A stretch of DNA of 33,027 nt. It comes from a virus. Shown here piece by piece: positions 23,258-32,160 of the stretch (position 1 is the stretch's first letter; every line of letters starts with the position of its first letter). The notes beneath the pieces are model-generated. The model had not been told where the DNA came from and did not search any database. It worked only from the letters and a program-made list of their open reading frames with translations. The DNA lies in IMG/VR virus record IMGVR_UViG_3300021598_000772, positions 1 through 33,027 of that record. One strand, given 5' to 3'. The translations under genes and the position numbers were made by a program.

Positions 23258-24376
23258 TTATATAGTAGTTTGTTCTTTTACTTCAAATTGTTGAAGAGAA
23301 CTTTCTAATTCAACTAACCTACGTTTAAATATTTTATCGTAAACTTCTGTTACGGCATTATTAGATTCTTCTTCACTATATTTATTTACCCATTCACTCA
23401 TACCTGTCATAATATTTTGTGGTAATGCGTCTTCTAAGAATAATCCAACCATAGTTGCAATAATGTCAGGAATTGAGTTTAAATTTGCAGTCCAAATACC
23501 ATTATCATTTAAATTAAGATTACCATTTTCATCTACGTTACCCATCCATTCTGGTACCATTCTAGGTATCTTACCGATTACTGGTGTGTTTACTTTCATA
23601 GATTCTAATGGGAATGTACCAAAACTTGATAATTCATCTACCCATACACTTAAAAATGATTTTGATAGTTCATTTGCAAATGTCTTTCTAGGTAATCCAG
23701 ACAAATCTCTAAATGTTACAAATCTATAATGTGGGTATTTCTGATAGAAAATTTTAACTATTTTTAATAACTCTCTCTTATCTCTAGCCACCATAGATAC
23801 TGTAGGGATTTTAGGTTTCTTCTCATCTTCAAAGTAAGAAGGGATACCGATAGGAATGATATCAGTTGTCAAACCTCTAAATAATGTGTTAACATAATTA
23901 CTTAAATTTTGATTCGTAGTGATTACATCTCTAATTCCGAATTGTTCCCAACCTTCACCAATCTCCATCATTTCAAAAATATACTCATACGATTGTAAAA
24001 ATACTATTCTCTTACATGGGAAATTTACAGTCTGTTTCATAATACTAGCAAATGCTTCAGGAATAACTACAAAATCTGATGCACTTACCTGTAATTTTTG
24101 AGACTCGATAGAGACGTGAGGTAAATTAGCGTATTCTTCACCTAACCATTCAGCAATACCAATACCGTGTTCATCTTCTCTTAATTTATAGTCATTTTTA
24201 TCATGTAAAATTTGTGCGTTATAACCTAACTCTCTCAACTTTTTTACATGTTCGTAGATTGTGGCAACACCTGCCGTTGGGTTACCCTTTGTGTCGATAG
24301 TAAAAAAATAAATACCAAAATCCTTGTTATTAATTTTTTCAATAGATTCTTTGATTTTTTCTAATTGTTCACTCAT
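23258..24376 (-). CDS. GT-B type glycosyltransferase (family 4/1-like)
   Basis: This 372-residue protein has features of GT-B enzymes. Near the N-terminus TIDTKGNPTAGVATIYEHVKKLRELGYNA matches the donor/acceptor loop with helix typical of the group. FVVIPEAFA near 103 and IVFLQSYEYIF near 125 follow, and the C-terminal half has IPTVSMVARDKRE, SVWVDELSSFGTFPLESMKVNTPVIG (about 241-266), which fits the conserved ExxxxG...P pattern of GT4. The donor is unknown. A similar type of protein is common in T4-like phages with glycosylation loci. A 44-base gap separates it from the GT2 gene. Confidence 0.82.
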   Translation of the reverse strand: MSEQLEKIKESIEKINNKDFGIYFFTIDTKGNPTAGVATIYEHVKKLRELGYNAQILHDKNDYKLREDEHGIGIAEWLGEEYANLPHVSIESQKLQVSASDFVVIPEAFASIMKQTVNFPCKRIVFLQSYEYIFEMMEIGEGWEQFGIRDVITTNQNLSNYVNTLFRGLTTDIIPIGIPSYFEDEKKPKIPTVSMVARDKRELLKIVKIFYQKYPHYRFVTFRDLSGLPRKTFANELSKSFLSVWVDELSSFGTFPLESMKVNTPVIGKIPRMVPEWMGNVDENGNLNLNDNGIWTANLNSIPDIIATMVGLFLEDALPQNIMTGMSEWVNKYSEEESNNAVTEVYDKIFKRRLVELESSLQQFEVKEQTTI

Positions 24377-24397
24377 ACTTATTTATTTATTTTATTA

Positions 24398-24721
24398 TTA
24401 TAATTCTTTTATAATACCTTTCATTAGTAAAGTATTATAAGCAATTTTAAATGGGATAGAAGTTTTATTTAACGCCACTGATCCCATTTTATCATCAATT
24501 TCTTCATTATGGTTTAATATTGTCGCAATCATTTCTCTAAACATCTCATATTTAGTGATGTCTATTTGTATTGTAGATTCATCTATTTCCTCTATACCAG
24601 TTGCGTCTAATAAAGTATCCTGATTTATTTTAGATTCTATTTTTACTACATCAGATAATCTATCGATATCAAAGTATAGTTCTTTTCCTCCAATTTGTAG
24701 AAGTAAATTATCGTTTTCCAT
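24398..24721 (-). CDS. Hypothetical phage protein, 107 residues
   Basis: This acidic protein is not recognised. It has a short beta-type start (NLLLQIGGKELYFDIDRLSD), several Asp/Glu and Ile residues, and a helical C-terminus ending in GIIKEL. There are no cysteines, no membrane segment and no catalytic motif. It lies between a HAD-like gene and the GT-B gene, with gaps of about 45 and 20 bases, and is probably in the same transcript. A small accessory role is all that can be said. Confidence 0.72.
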   Translation of the reverse strand: MENDNLLLQIGGKELYFDIDRLSDVVKIESKINQDTLLDATGIEEIDESTIQIDITKYEMFREMIATILNHNEEIDDKMGSVALNKTSIPFKIAYNTLLMKGIIKEL

Positions 24722-24768
24722 ATTTATTTTTTTTACTAATTTATTGATTTTTTTTAGATAAGTAAATA

Positions 24769-25377
24769 TTAAAGGTCTTCAAATTCTATTGTTTGTGTAC
24801 CCAATATTTTTTCTAATAATTTTTTATCATCAACGATCTCTTTTAAATCAATAACAGTATAATCAGATTGACAATCCTTATTATAATGATTTATAATTTT
24901 TATCGATACTTTACCACTAGGTTTACTTTCTAATACCTCTGGATCTGCAGTTACCATTACGTCAACAAAATCCCACTTTTTAGAATTATCTCTAACAAAA
25001 ATAATATTATTAATTTTTGCAGATAATTTAGACAAGAAAAAAAGTGTTGCAGGTTTACTATTATTTAATTCTTTACTAATTAGAATGGGGGTGTGACCCA
25101 TATCCTCAATTAAATTGTGTAGTTGGTTTAGGTGTTCGACAGAATTTAATTTTGTCTCACCCGCGTGCCCAAATATTTCTAAAGAAGAATCTACATATAA
25201 GAATTTATTTAATTCTTCTGTTCCACCAGTAAAAACAAAATGTTCTAACAAATTTAAGGAACTGATGTCTCTTTCTGGCGTTTCCTCGTCTTCGGAGGGA
25301 TGATATCTATCATAAACCGACTCAAATTTAGTGATAAAATCTCTAATTACTCCATTAATACCTATCCCTATTTTCAT
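24769..25377 (-). CDS. HAD-like protein lacking the catalytic Asp pair
   Basis: About 202 residues from the ATG at 25377; a GTG one codon upstream is also possible. The start MKIGIGINGVIRDF aligns with HAD motif I (hhhDxDGVLRDF), but the two catalytic Asp are Gly and Asn here. PILISKE near 98 is in the place of motif II, KPAT near 109 may be motif III, and VTADPEVLESKP near 145 resembles motif IV. Losing both Asp should abolish phosphatase activity, so a binding or regulatory function is likely. It overlaps the upstream 55-residue gene by 23 bases. Family assignment is by pattern only. Confidence 0.68.
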   Translation of the reverse strand: MKIGIGINGVIRDFITKFESVYDRYHPSEDEETPERDISSLNLLEHFVFTGGTEELNKFLYVDSSLEIFGHAGETKLNSVEHLNQLHNLIEDMGHTPILISKELNNSKPATLFFLSKLSAKINNIIFVRDNSKKWDFVDVMVTADPEVLESKPSGKVSIKIINHYNKDCQSDYTVIDLKEIVDDKKLLEKILGTQTIEFEDL

Positions 25378-25522
25378 CACTTTCTACTTTATAAATTGTT
25401 AGTAACTGTTCGGGACTTAATTTTTTTTTAAATGAAAAAAATTCTATTGCAGATTCTAAACTTTCTTGGTTAGTTATGGTAATAACTTCCCCTTTTTTTG
25501 TTTTTAAAATATATTTACTCAT
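25355..25522 (-). CDS. Small hypothetical protein, 55 residues
   Basis: An ATG at 25522 on the minus strand opens 55 codons (MSKYILKTKKGEVITITNQE at the start, ending SDENRDRY), closing at 25355-25357. It begins 5 bases downstream of the phoH-like gene stop and its end overlaps the HAD-like start by 23 bases, so it fills an otherwise empty 150-base gap. Beta start, then a helix with SPEQLLTIYK. No family recognised. Its placement and coherent sequence make it a likely real gene despite its size. Confidence 0.7.
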   Translation of the reverse strand: MSKYILKTKKGEVITITNQESLESAIEFFSFKKKLSPEQLLTIYKVESDENRDRY

Positions 25523-25527
25523 TATAA

Positions 25528-26280
25528 TTAATTTTCTAATTCCTCAAAAATATCCTCAATCAATTTTATTATTGGGTTTCTAACCACGTCTTCAGGATTT
25601 CTTAATTCTACACAACCAAAACTTGGTTTGTCTTTAAATTTCTCTAAAACAACTTCTAAGGAACTATCTTTTTTATTCCTCAAATCCTTTTGTTTTACAT
25701 CTCCCATAATAACCATTTTAGAATTATCACCAATCCTTGTCATAAGAGTTCTGATATTTTCTAATGTAATGTTTTGTGCCTCATCTATTAATATTATTGA
25801 ATTGTCTATAGTCCTACCTCTAGCAAATGCGATAGGGACAATCTCTATCACCCCTAACTCTATTAATTTTTCCATCCTACTTTTACCGATAAGTTTTCTG
25901 ATATTATCTGTAAAAGATTCCATAATCGGAGCCATTTTTTCTTTTAAATCACCAGGTAAATGTCCGATCTCTTCATTTTTTAATGGGGTTATAGATTTTA
26001 CTAAAACTATTCTTTTGTATTTTTCCTCCATCGTAACCAATCTTATTGCTTCTGCGCATGATAAGAATGTTTTACCAGAACCAGGTAAACCACTACAAAT
26101 AGTTATTTCGTTATTTTTTATAGACTCCACCAATTTTTTTTGATTCTCAGTCTTACATTTAACATTAATAGTAATAGTTTTAAACACTTTCTCTTCCTCA
26201 ACATTGTTTCGGTTTAGAAATGCCTCCATTTCCAAAATTTCTTCTTCGGAAAGTTGTTTGTTTTTTCTTCTTCTTGTCAT
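25528..26280 (-). CDS. phoH: PhoH-like P-loop ATPase
   Basis: This 250-residue protein has Walker A at 64-71 (GLPGSGKT), Walker B at 163-170 (ILIDEAQN), RGRT at 154-157 and MGDVKQKD near 192-199, all hallmarks of the PhoH family. PhoH proteins are ATPases linked to RNA metabolism and are common in marine and T4-like phages, often called auxiliary genes, though their role in infection is unsettled. Length matches the phage version (about 250). The N-terminus is very basic (TRRRKNKQ). It sits between the GDP-fucose genes and the small unknown genes, so it may be co-expressed with the glycan locus. Confidence 0.95.
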   Translation of the reverse strand: MTRRRKNKQLSEEEILEMEAFLNRNNVEEEKVFKTITINVKCKTENQKKLVESIKNNEITICSGLPGSGKTFLSCAEAIRLVTMEEKYKRIVLVKSITPLKNEEIGHLPGDLKEKMAPIMESFTDNIRKLIGKSRMEKLIELGVIEIVPIAFARGRTIDNSIILIDEAQNITLENIRTLMTRIGDNSKMVIMGDVKQKDLRNKKDSSLEVVLEKFKDKPSFGCVELRNPEDVVRNPIIKLIEDIFEELEN

Positions 26281-26316
26281 ATTATAATTTTACTATTATT
26301 TTCTAAAAATTAAAGT

Positions 26317-27231
26317 TTATTTTCTAATATTAGAATAATTTAATTCAAACCATTCAATAGTATCTTTCAACCCCTCATAAAGTGGGGTAAATTTAAAATT
26401 AGGTAAATATTTTTTTATTTTACTATTGTCTGATGGTTTTCTAAACTGACCATCGGGTTTAGTTTTATCGAAAATTACCTTACCATTAAAATTCATCAAT
26501 TCAACTACCATATCAACTAATTCTTTAATAGATATTTCCTCAGATGTAGATAAGATTATAGGTTCATCTTCATTATAATTTTCTAAAACCCATTCAGTTA
26601 ATTCTGCAACATCTTTACTATTAATAAATTCTCTTAAAGGTTTACCTGATCCCCATATAGTAAAATCAGTTTTATATTCTCTAGCAATATAACATTTATG
26701 TATTAGTGAGGGTATTACATGCCCATTTTCTATATTGTAATTATCGTTAATACCATATATATTTGTAGGAATAACAGATTTATAATTTAACCCATATTGT
26801 TCTCTATACGATCTTATTTGAATGTCTGCCATTCTTTTTGCGTATGCATAAGGGTAATTTGAAAAGTGGGGTTCTCCTAAATGAATTTTATTTTCAGTTA
26901 GTGGGTAGTCTACATCGTTAGGGAATATACATGTTGATAAAAATGATACTAAATTTTTAACACCAAACATTCTAGCAGATTCTATTATATTAGTATTCAT
27001 CATAATATTATCGTAGAAAAATTCTCCTTTATATTTCATATTTCCCCCAACACCACCAACTTTACCTGCACAATGTATAATACCGTCAAAATTATTATTT
27101 CCGATTAGTGTGTTGACTTCTGAAGTAATTCTAATGTCAACATCTTTAGACGTTGGTTTAAAGTATTTATCCCCTTTAAATTCTGACCCAACTAAACCAC
27201 TACCTCCAGTGACTAAAATTTTTTTATTCAT
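26317..27231 (-). CDS. fcl: GDP-L-fucose synthase
   Basis: This 304-residue short-chain dehydrogenase converts GDP-4-keto-6-deoxy-D-mannose to GDP-L-fucose (epimerase and reductase). It shows the NADP-binding TGGSGLVG at 8-15, GKVGGVGGNM near 56-65, the SFLSTCIFP segment at 97-104 with the family's catalytic Cys region, the Y128xxxK132 pair (YAYAK), and PTNIYG near 155-160. It overlaps the gmd gene by 8 bases, so the two enzymes are translationally linked. Together they make the complete GDP-mannose to GDP-fucose pathway; GDP-mannose would come from the host. Confidence 0.94.
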   Translation of the reverse strand: MNKKILVTGGSGLVGSEFKGDKYFKPTSKDVDIRITSEVNTLIGNNNFDGIIHCAGKVGGVGGNMKYKGEFFYDNIMMNTNIIESARMFGVKNLVSFLSTCIFPNDVDYPLTENKIHLGEPHFSNYPYAYAKRMADIQIRSYREQYGLNYKSVIPTNIYGINDNYNIENGHVIPSLIHKCYIAREYKTDFTIWGSGKPLREFINSKDVAELTEWVLENYNEDEPIILSTSEEISIKELVDMVVELMNFNGKVIFDKTKPDGQFRKPSDNSKIKKYLPNFKFTPLYEGLKDTIEWFELNYSNIRK

Positions 27232-28225
27232 TTATATATTCTTTTTCAACACTATAATATTCCAACCAATAATTTATCATATCATCTAACATTGTTTTAA
27301 AGGTGTATTTTGGTTTCCACCCTAATTCTAACCTTATTTTAGATGAATCTCCTTTTAAATCATGTAACTCTTCAGGTCTAAAATGTTTATCATCTATAAC
27401 TACATATTTTTTAAAGTCTAAATCTAATTTATTAAATGTATATTCACATAAATCTTTAACAGAATATGAGACACCTGTTGAACACACATAATCGTCTGGT
27501 TTATCTGATTGTAACATTAACCACATTGCCTCAACATAGTCTTTTGCGTGACCCCAATCCCTAGTTGCATCAAGATTACCTAAATGTAAATTTTTTTGTA
27601 ACCCTAATTTAATTCTAACTGCAGCCTTAACAACTTTATTGGTAACAAAATTTGTACCTCTACGAGGTGACTCATGATTAAACAAAATACCGTTCCATAT
27701 TTTCATATCATATGAATTTCTATAGTTTCTACATATGTTATATGAGAACACTTTTGCGCACCCATATGGTGAAACAGGGTTCGTAGGTGTAGTTTCTCTC
27801 TGATAACCATCTACATCTATTGAATTACCAAACATTTCAGATGATGATGCCTGATATATTTTAGAGTGTGGTGAAACCATTCTAACCGATTCCAATAGAT
27901 TTAATGTCCCTAAACCTGTTGCGTTAGCAGTATAGATAGGTTGATCGAAAGAAATTCTCACGTGTGATTGTGCAGCTAAGTTATAAATTTCATCTGGTTG
28001 CACTTTTTGTAATACACTTATTAACGAAGCCATATCAGTTAAATCCGCATATTCTAATTTAATTTTATCTGTCGACCTTAAATGTTCAATTCTTGTAGAT
28101 TGTGTTTCCGAAACAGAATTTCTTTTTATTGTTCCCCATACCTCATATCCTTTTTCTAATAAAAATTCCGCTAAATATGAACCGTCTTGTCCGTTAATAC
28201 CTGTAATTAATGCTTTTTTTTTCAT
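27224..28225 (-). CDS. gmd: GDP-mannose 4,6-dehydratase
   Basis: This 333-residue enzyme performs the first step of GDP-fucose synthesis. It has the cofactor loop GINGQDGSYLAE at 9-20, IKRNSVS near 33-39, DLTD at 61-64, AAQSHV at 84-89, SSSEMFG at 127-133 (with the catalytic Ser/Glu), and the Y154xxxK158 pair in SPYGCAK, then NHESPRRG near 183-190. All match GMD over its full length. The gene downstream is fcl with an 8-base overlap. A near-match to the candidate late motif (AATATTTACT) is 40 bases upstream but is weak. Confidence 0.96.
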   Translation of the reverse strand: MKKKALITGINGQDGSYLAEFLLEKGYEVWGTIKRNSVSETQSTRIEHLRSTDKIKLEYADLTDMASLISVLQKVQPDEIYNLAAQSHVRISFDQPIYTANATGLGTLNLLESVRMVSPHSKIYQASSSEMFGNSIDVDGYQRETTPTNPVSPYGCAKVFSYNICRNYRNSYDMKIWNGILFNHESPRRGTNFVTNKVVKAAVRIKLGLQKNLHLGNLDATRDWGHAKDYVEAMWLMLQSDKPDDYVCSTGVSYSVKDLCEYTFNKLDLDFKKYVVIDDKHFRPEELHDLKGDSSKIRLELGWKPKYTFKTMLDDMINYWLEYYSVEKEYINE

Positions 28226-28272
28226 ATAATTTTATTTTTAATAATATATACGAATTTAATTTATAGTAAATA

Positions 28273-29184
28273 TTATTTTATAATCTTCAATAAAAATTCT
28301 TCTAATAAATTAATACCTAAATCATCAATATTTTTTATTATAGGTTGTCGTAACATTTCATTTAATAAAAAATTATTGGAGTCGATTTCTTTTATTGCCT
28401 CAATAAACAAATCGTCATCATTATAATTATGATAATTTAGAAATGAATTTTTATTAAAAACCTCATCTATTTTTTCATTACCATAATATATCGGTACAGT
28501 ATTAGACAAAAACGACTCAATAATTTTTTCATCAATTAATCCTTCAATATTATATGTCTGATGTTCCTTATAAAAATGATTTTGCATTGCAAAAGAAAAC
28601 TTAAAATTTTTTATAGAATTTATTTTATGTAGTGATCCGTAAGGTATAGGGAATGTTTCTTTAGTATCTACAGTTTGATATTCATTTAATTTGTTAAAAA
28701 TAACATTTCTTTTGTGGGGTGTATTATTAGTATGTAAAAAAATACAAAATTTATCTTTTTTATTTATTTCTCTATATTTAGTTAAATAATCAAAAGAGGG
28801 TATTATTTTAGTTACATTTATATGATGATATAACCATATGAGGAAAACAGGCATATAAAAATTTTTATCGATATTAGATTTATATGAGGAAATCATATAA
28901 TCACAATCACTTATAGATAAAAAATTTCTTTCATTACGTGGGTATATTTCTAAATTATTATAATGACCTGGCTCACTATTTACATATATTTTTAAACAGT
29001 TTTTATAATGTATGTGTGGGTTATCCATCCCTAAAGAATAGAATAATATGTCAGGATTTTGACTATCCATTACTACGTCAAAATTTTTTTTTAATAACCA
29101 TAAAAATATGTTATCATTAGATGAACCAGGTATAGACACATCATATGCCTCCCAGTTTAAAAAATGTACTTTTATTTTTTTCAT
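28273..29184 (-). CDS. GT10 fucosyltransferase-like protein (first copy)
   Basis: This 303-residue protein carries the GT10 alpha-1,3/4-fucosyltransferase pattern: KFSFAMQN at 195-202 and the donor-binding stretch GLIDEKIIESFLSNTVPIYY (215-234) followed by GNEKI. The family version is xFxxxxENS ... YxTEKxxxAxxxxxxPIYxG. The N-terminal half has PDILFYS near 44-50 and VNSEPGHYN at 68-76, fitting the acceptor domain. It would use the GDP-fucose made by the neighbouring gmd/fcl. A GLIDEK in place of GYxTEK makes it a divergent member. The acceptor is unknown. It lies 5 bases from the next glycosyltransferase. Confidence 0.82.
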   Translation of the reverse strand: MKKIKVHFLNWEAYDVSIPGSSNDNIFLWLLKKNFDVVMDSQNPDILFYSLGMDNPHIHYKNCLKIYVNSEPGHYNNLEIYPRNERNFLSISDCDYMISSYKSNIDKNFYMPVFLIWLYHHINVTKIIPSFDYLTKYREINKKDKFCIFLHTNNTPHKRNVIFNKLNEYQTVDTKETFPIPYGSLHKINSIKNFKFSFAMQNHFYKEHQTYNIEGLIDEKIIESFLSNTVPIYYGNEKIDEVFNKNSFLNYHNYNDDDLFIEAIKEIDSNNFLLNEMLRQPIIKNIDDLGINLLEEFLLKIIK

Positions 29185-29189
29185 TTTAA

Positions 29190-29744
29190 TTATTTTTTTT
29201 CAGTTAAATATTTTTTTATTACCATATAATCTTTTTCTAAATCAGGTGACAAAGCGGCAGAATGGTAACTAATACCTTCTGAATTAGTATATGTTGTAGA
29301 ATGCAACGCACTATTAGCTGACACAAACCATTTTTTAGGTATTATTGGGATTAATGAAAAATGACTATCCCAATTAGATTCTAAAAGGTTAACCTTTACG
29401 TAATTAAATTCATTTTCATATTTTTTTAAATAAATGTCCCAATCTTTAGATAATATTTTACAATCATCTGCTAAACACCACAATAAATTACCATTTGACA
29501 TTTCAGATAATTTATTAAAATAGAGATGTAAATTTTTATAAAATAACCTTTCAAAAAATACGACTTTAATATTGTTTTTATTTAATATAAAAGTATTTAA
29601 AAAATTTATAGTTTCACTATCATCATTATCTACACCTAATATAATTTCGTAATTTGCTTCATCACTAGCATTATCAATAATTGAATTTAATGTTATTTCT
29701 AATTCATTTATTTTAGATCTCGTTGGAAATATAATACTTATCAT
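29190..29744 (-). CDS. Small glycosyltransferase, GT2-like
   Basis: This 184-residue protein begins MISIIFPTRSKINELEITLN, a standard GT-A start, and has NYEIILGVDNDDSETI near 31-46 and NLLWCLADDCKILSKDW near 85-101, the ADD being the likely metal/donor motif. It is short for the family (usual 220-300) and lacks a clear C-terminal acceptor domain, so it may be a minimal or truncated enzyme. It overlaps the upstream exostosin-like gene by 4 bases (ATGA) and is 5 bases from the GT10 gene, so the cluster is tightly coupled. Confidence 0.75.
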   Translation of the reverse strand: MISIIFPTRSKINELEITLNSIIDNASDEANYEIILGVDNDDSETINFLNTFILNKNNIKVVFFERLFYKNLHLYFNKLSEMSNGNLLWCLADDCKILSKDWDIYLKKYENEFNYVKVNLLESNWDSHFSLIPIIPKKWFVSANSALHSTTYTNSEGISYHSAALSPDLEKDYMVIKKYLTEKK

Positions 29745-30601
29745 AATTTAATTTTTTTTAAAATGTAGTTTGACACACCTTCCGTTGAAATATTTTTATT
29801 AAAATAGTTCAAATTAAGAATATCAAATTCATTTAATTTTTCTATTTTTAAAAGGTTGTGGATTAAATTATCATTTAATTCTGACCAATTATCTAAAAAT
29901 ATTGCGGGTGAGTTTTCGTAAAACCAATTACCATAAATAGAATTTTTAGGATATGTAGTTATCACAATACAGTTATTTTCAAATGATTCAAAATATCTAA
30001 ATGATTCTGGGACTACTGCACCTAAAGGTACAATTGATATTTTGGAGTTTGACATTAATTCATAATATTCCTCTAATTTAAATCCTTTAGCAAACCCATC
30101 TGTAATATTTACAATAGATTTAAAATTATTTTTTACTTTATTTAATTGATTTATACACTCTACCCTATTAGGTGACCATTGGGCAGAATAAAAAATATCG
30201 TATTCTCTTTCCCTCAACAGTCGTTTTGGTTTTTCCATATTATCATAACACCAATCAGAGTTACCAAAATAACCCCCAAATCCACATGAAAAACCACATG
30301 GTACTGCAAATATTTTTTTATTGTCATGAAGATTACTATTACTGTATGTTCTGAATATTAAAAAAAATTCCTCAGTAAATGGTGGAATAATTCCTTTTTC
30401 ATCAGAAAGTAGAATTAAAATATTTTTTTTATTTTTTTTAATACAATTATATAATTGTTGTTTTTCTACTTCATCATTTGATCTAGAAATTATAAAATGA
30501 TAATTATCATCTAATTCATTTTTTAAATGATCTAAAACCCTTAAAAAGTAAGGTGCGTCAGCAACTTCTGGTTTTACCATTGGGGCTATAGTTATTTCCA
30601 T
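29741..30601 (-). CDS. Exostosin-like glycosyltransferase (first copy)
   Basis: This 286-residue protein has a C-terminal segment of the exostosin/GT47-like type: KISIVPLGAVVPESFRYFESFENNCI near 187-212, where P.G...ES.R..E....NCI matches the P.G...D..R..E....G.IPV pattern of the family. YENSPAIFLDNWSEL near 228-242 fits the following lP...W.el. The N-terminal half has AVPCGFSCGFGGYFG (118-132), a Gly/Cys-rich stretch of unknown role. Donor and acceptor are unknown. It starts 2 bases after the GT25-like gene, so it is in the same operon. Confidence 0.68.
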   Translation of the reverse strand: MEITIAPMVKPEVADAPYFLRVLDHLKNELDDNYHFIISRSNDEVEKQQLYNCIKKNKKNILILLSDEKGIIPPFTEEFFLIFRTYSNSNLHDNKKIFAVPCGFSCGFGGYFGNSDWCYDNMEKPKRLLREREYDIFYSAQWSPNRVECINQLNKVKNNFKSIVNITDGFAKGFKLEEYYELMSNSKISIVPLGAVVPESFRYFESFENNCIVITTYPKNSIYGNWFYENSPAIFLDNWSELNDNLIHNLLKIEKLNEFDILNLNYFNKNISTEGVSNYILKKIKL

Positions 30602-30602
30602 A

Positions 30603-31262
30603 TTATCCGTTTTGTATTAATCCTGGTTGTGTCCATGCAACTTTTATTCCCTCAACTTGAATAATTTCGTTTAATTTAAAGTCTATTGGTAAATTTATGA
30701 TATTAAATCTTGGTAATATTTTCTTAGTAGTATCTATATCTAAAATATATGCGTGAGTACATCTTGTTTTTTGATTTTCATTATAATAAACATATTTACC
30801 ATCAGTTGTATTATGCACATTAAAATTATGTGATGTGCCTACCATCAACATACCAATAGATTCATTTTTATTCATTTCTATAAACTCATCTACATTTTTT
30901 CCTAAAAATTCGTTAAAATTATCAGGTATTAAAGCATCATCCTCCAGTATTAAAACAGTTTTATAATTATTTTTTATTTGATCAATATAACACCATTTAT
31001 GTTTTAAGACTAAACTTAAACTACCCATACTTATTTTTTTTGAAAAGTTTTGGTATATTCCGTGAGGTTGTACTATGTCTACTGGTTCAAAAATTTCCCA
31101 ATTTAATAGTTCTTTTTCATAATCTATGTCGTTTGGGTGGTACGTCTGGACTAATTCGTAATCGATACCTTCTTTTTTTAAACTATTTTCTATCACTTCC
31201 CTTCTTTTATGGAAATCTACATGATTCAGTACATAAATTTTATCTAAATTTTTAATTTTCAT
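30603..31262 (-). CDS. Family 25 glycosyltransferase-like protein
   Basis: This 219-residue protein resembles LPS-type GT25 enzymes: KIYVLNHVDFHKRREVIENS at 8-27 (family pattern: hhhINL...R......), SMGSLSLVLKHK near 78-89 (family GxxGCxxSH-like region; Cys and Ser/His are changed), and VLILEDDALI at 103-112, where EDD is the donor metal site. GT25 members add Gal, Glc or related sugars to LPS or collagen-like acceptors. The C-terminal HAYILD-type strand also fits. It overlaps the next upstream GT10 gene by 11 bases. Confidence 0.82.
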   Translation of the reverse strand: MKIKNLDKIYVLNHVDFHKRREVIENSLKKEGIDYELVQTYHPNDIDYEKELLNWEIFEPVDIVQPHGIYQNFSKKISMGSLSLVLKHKWCYIDQIKNNYKTVLILEDDALIPDNFNEFLGKNVDEFIEMNKNESIGMLMVGTSHNFNVHNTTDGKYVYYNENQKTRCTHAYILDIDTTKKILPRFNIINLPIDFKLNEIIQVEGIKVAWTQPGLIQNG

Positions 31263-32160
31263 TTTCTATCAATTCTTTAATTATTTTTATAGGATTATAT
31301 ACGTTAATATAATTATATATCGCCCCATCAAAGTCATAATTTTTATTTTTTTGATTAATTATTTTTTTTATAGTATCAATTTCATTACCGTCATAATTTA
31401 AATACTCATAAGAATTAGGGTAAAATTCAGATATAGATTCATGCCCATTATAAATAGGTATAGTTCTACATATTATAGGATCAATAATTTTTTCTGTTAT
31501 ATTACCTCTTATACTAGAATTTTCTAAAGAAATAGTATACTCATAATCTTTTAATCCGTTAAGTTTATTACTCAAAAACCCTTTATATCTAACATCATTT
31601 ACCCCAATAGACCCCCAATCCTGACCATACATATCAAAATCCAAATCACTTGATAATAACTTTAATACTAAATTTTCTCTTTCCTTATATCTTGTAATAT
31701 TATGTATATTTTTTATAGAATGCGCCTCACTATGATAATTAACAATTATAGATAATTTTTTAGTTTTAATAAAATTTTGTTCTAATAGTTTTTTAGTAGT
31801 CTCATGTTGGTGTATTATCTCACCTTTATATTGACATTCATACAATCTATGTGTCCCTAAAAGTGGAGAAAAAACAATATTATCTTTTTTGTAAACATCT
31901 GGTTGGTAACTTATTACTTTATTACACCTATCAAATAAAGAAGAATCAAAATTAGGTGACCAATTAGGTTCTAATATTATACCATATAAATTTTTTTTAT
32001 CTATATTAGGTATGTTAGATTTATTTAAAACCACTAAATGTGTATAGTCATTACCATATGTAATAATGTCATTATACTTACCATCAATGTTCCAAATATC
32101 ATTAATAAAACTATAAATATTATAGTCACTATTCCAATATGCAATAAATTTAATTTTCAT
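31252..32160 (-). CDS. GT10 fucosyltransferase-like protein (second copy)
   Basis: This 302-residue protein shows a better GT10 match than the first copy: DMYGQDWG at about 176-183, KDYEYTISLENSS at 204-216 and GNITEKIIDPIICRTIPIYN (219-238), containing the TEK and PIY-G residues of the donor-binding motif. The N-terminal part (IILEPNWSPN, 61-70; KVISYQPDVY) resembles the acceptor half with the EP/ENS type turns. It would transfer fucose made by gmd/fcl. It overlaps both neighbours by 11 bases. Two different GT10 genes suggest two fucose linkages or two acceptors. Confidence 0.87.
   Translation of the reverse strand: MKIKFIAYWNSDYNIYSFINDIWNIDGKYNDIITYGNDYTHLVVLNKSNIPNIDKKNLYGIILEPNWSPNFDSSLFDRCNKVISYQPDVYKKDNIVFSPLLGTHRLYECQYKGEIIHQHETTKKLLEQNFIKTKKLSIIVNYHSEAHSIKNIHNITRYKERENLVLKLLSSDLDFDMYGQDWGSIGVNDVRYKGFLSNKLNGLKDYEYTISLENSSIRGNITEKIIDPIICRTIPIYNGHESISEFYPNSYEYLNYDGNEIDTIKKIINQKNKNYDFDGAIYNYINVYNPIKIIKELIENEN

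Noticed and set aside
28265-28274. AATATTTACT on the minus strand as a late promoter for gmd
   Set aside because: It has one mismatch at a position constant in the other copies and overlaps the end of the neighbouring gene.
32112-32120. ATATTTATA on the minus strand
   Set aside because: It lies inside the coding region of the second GT10 gene, close to its own start but downstream of it, and has no gene start just after it; treated as a chance match in AT-rich DNA.
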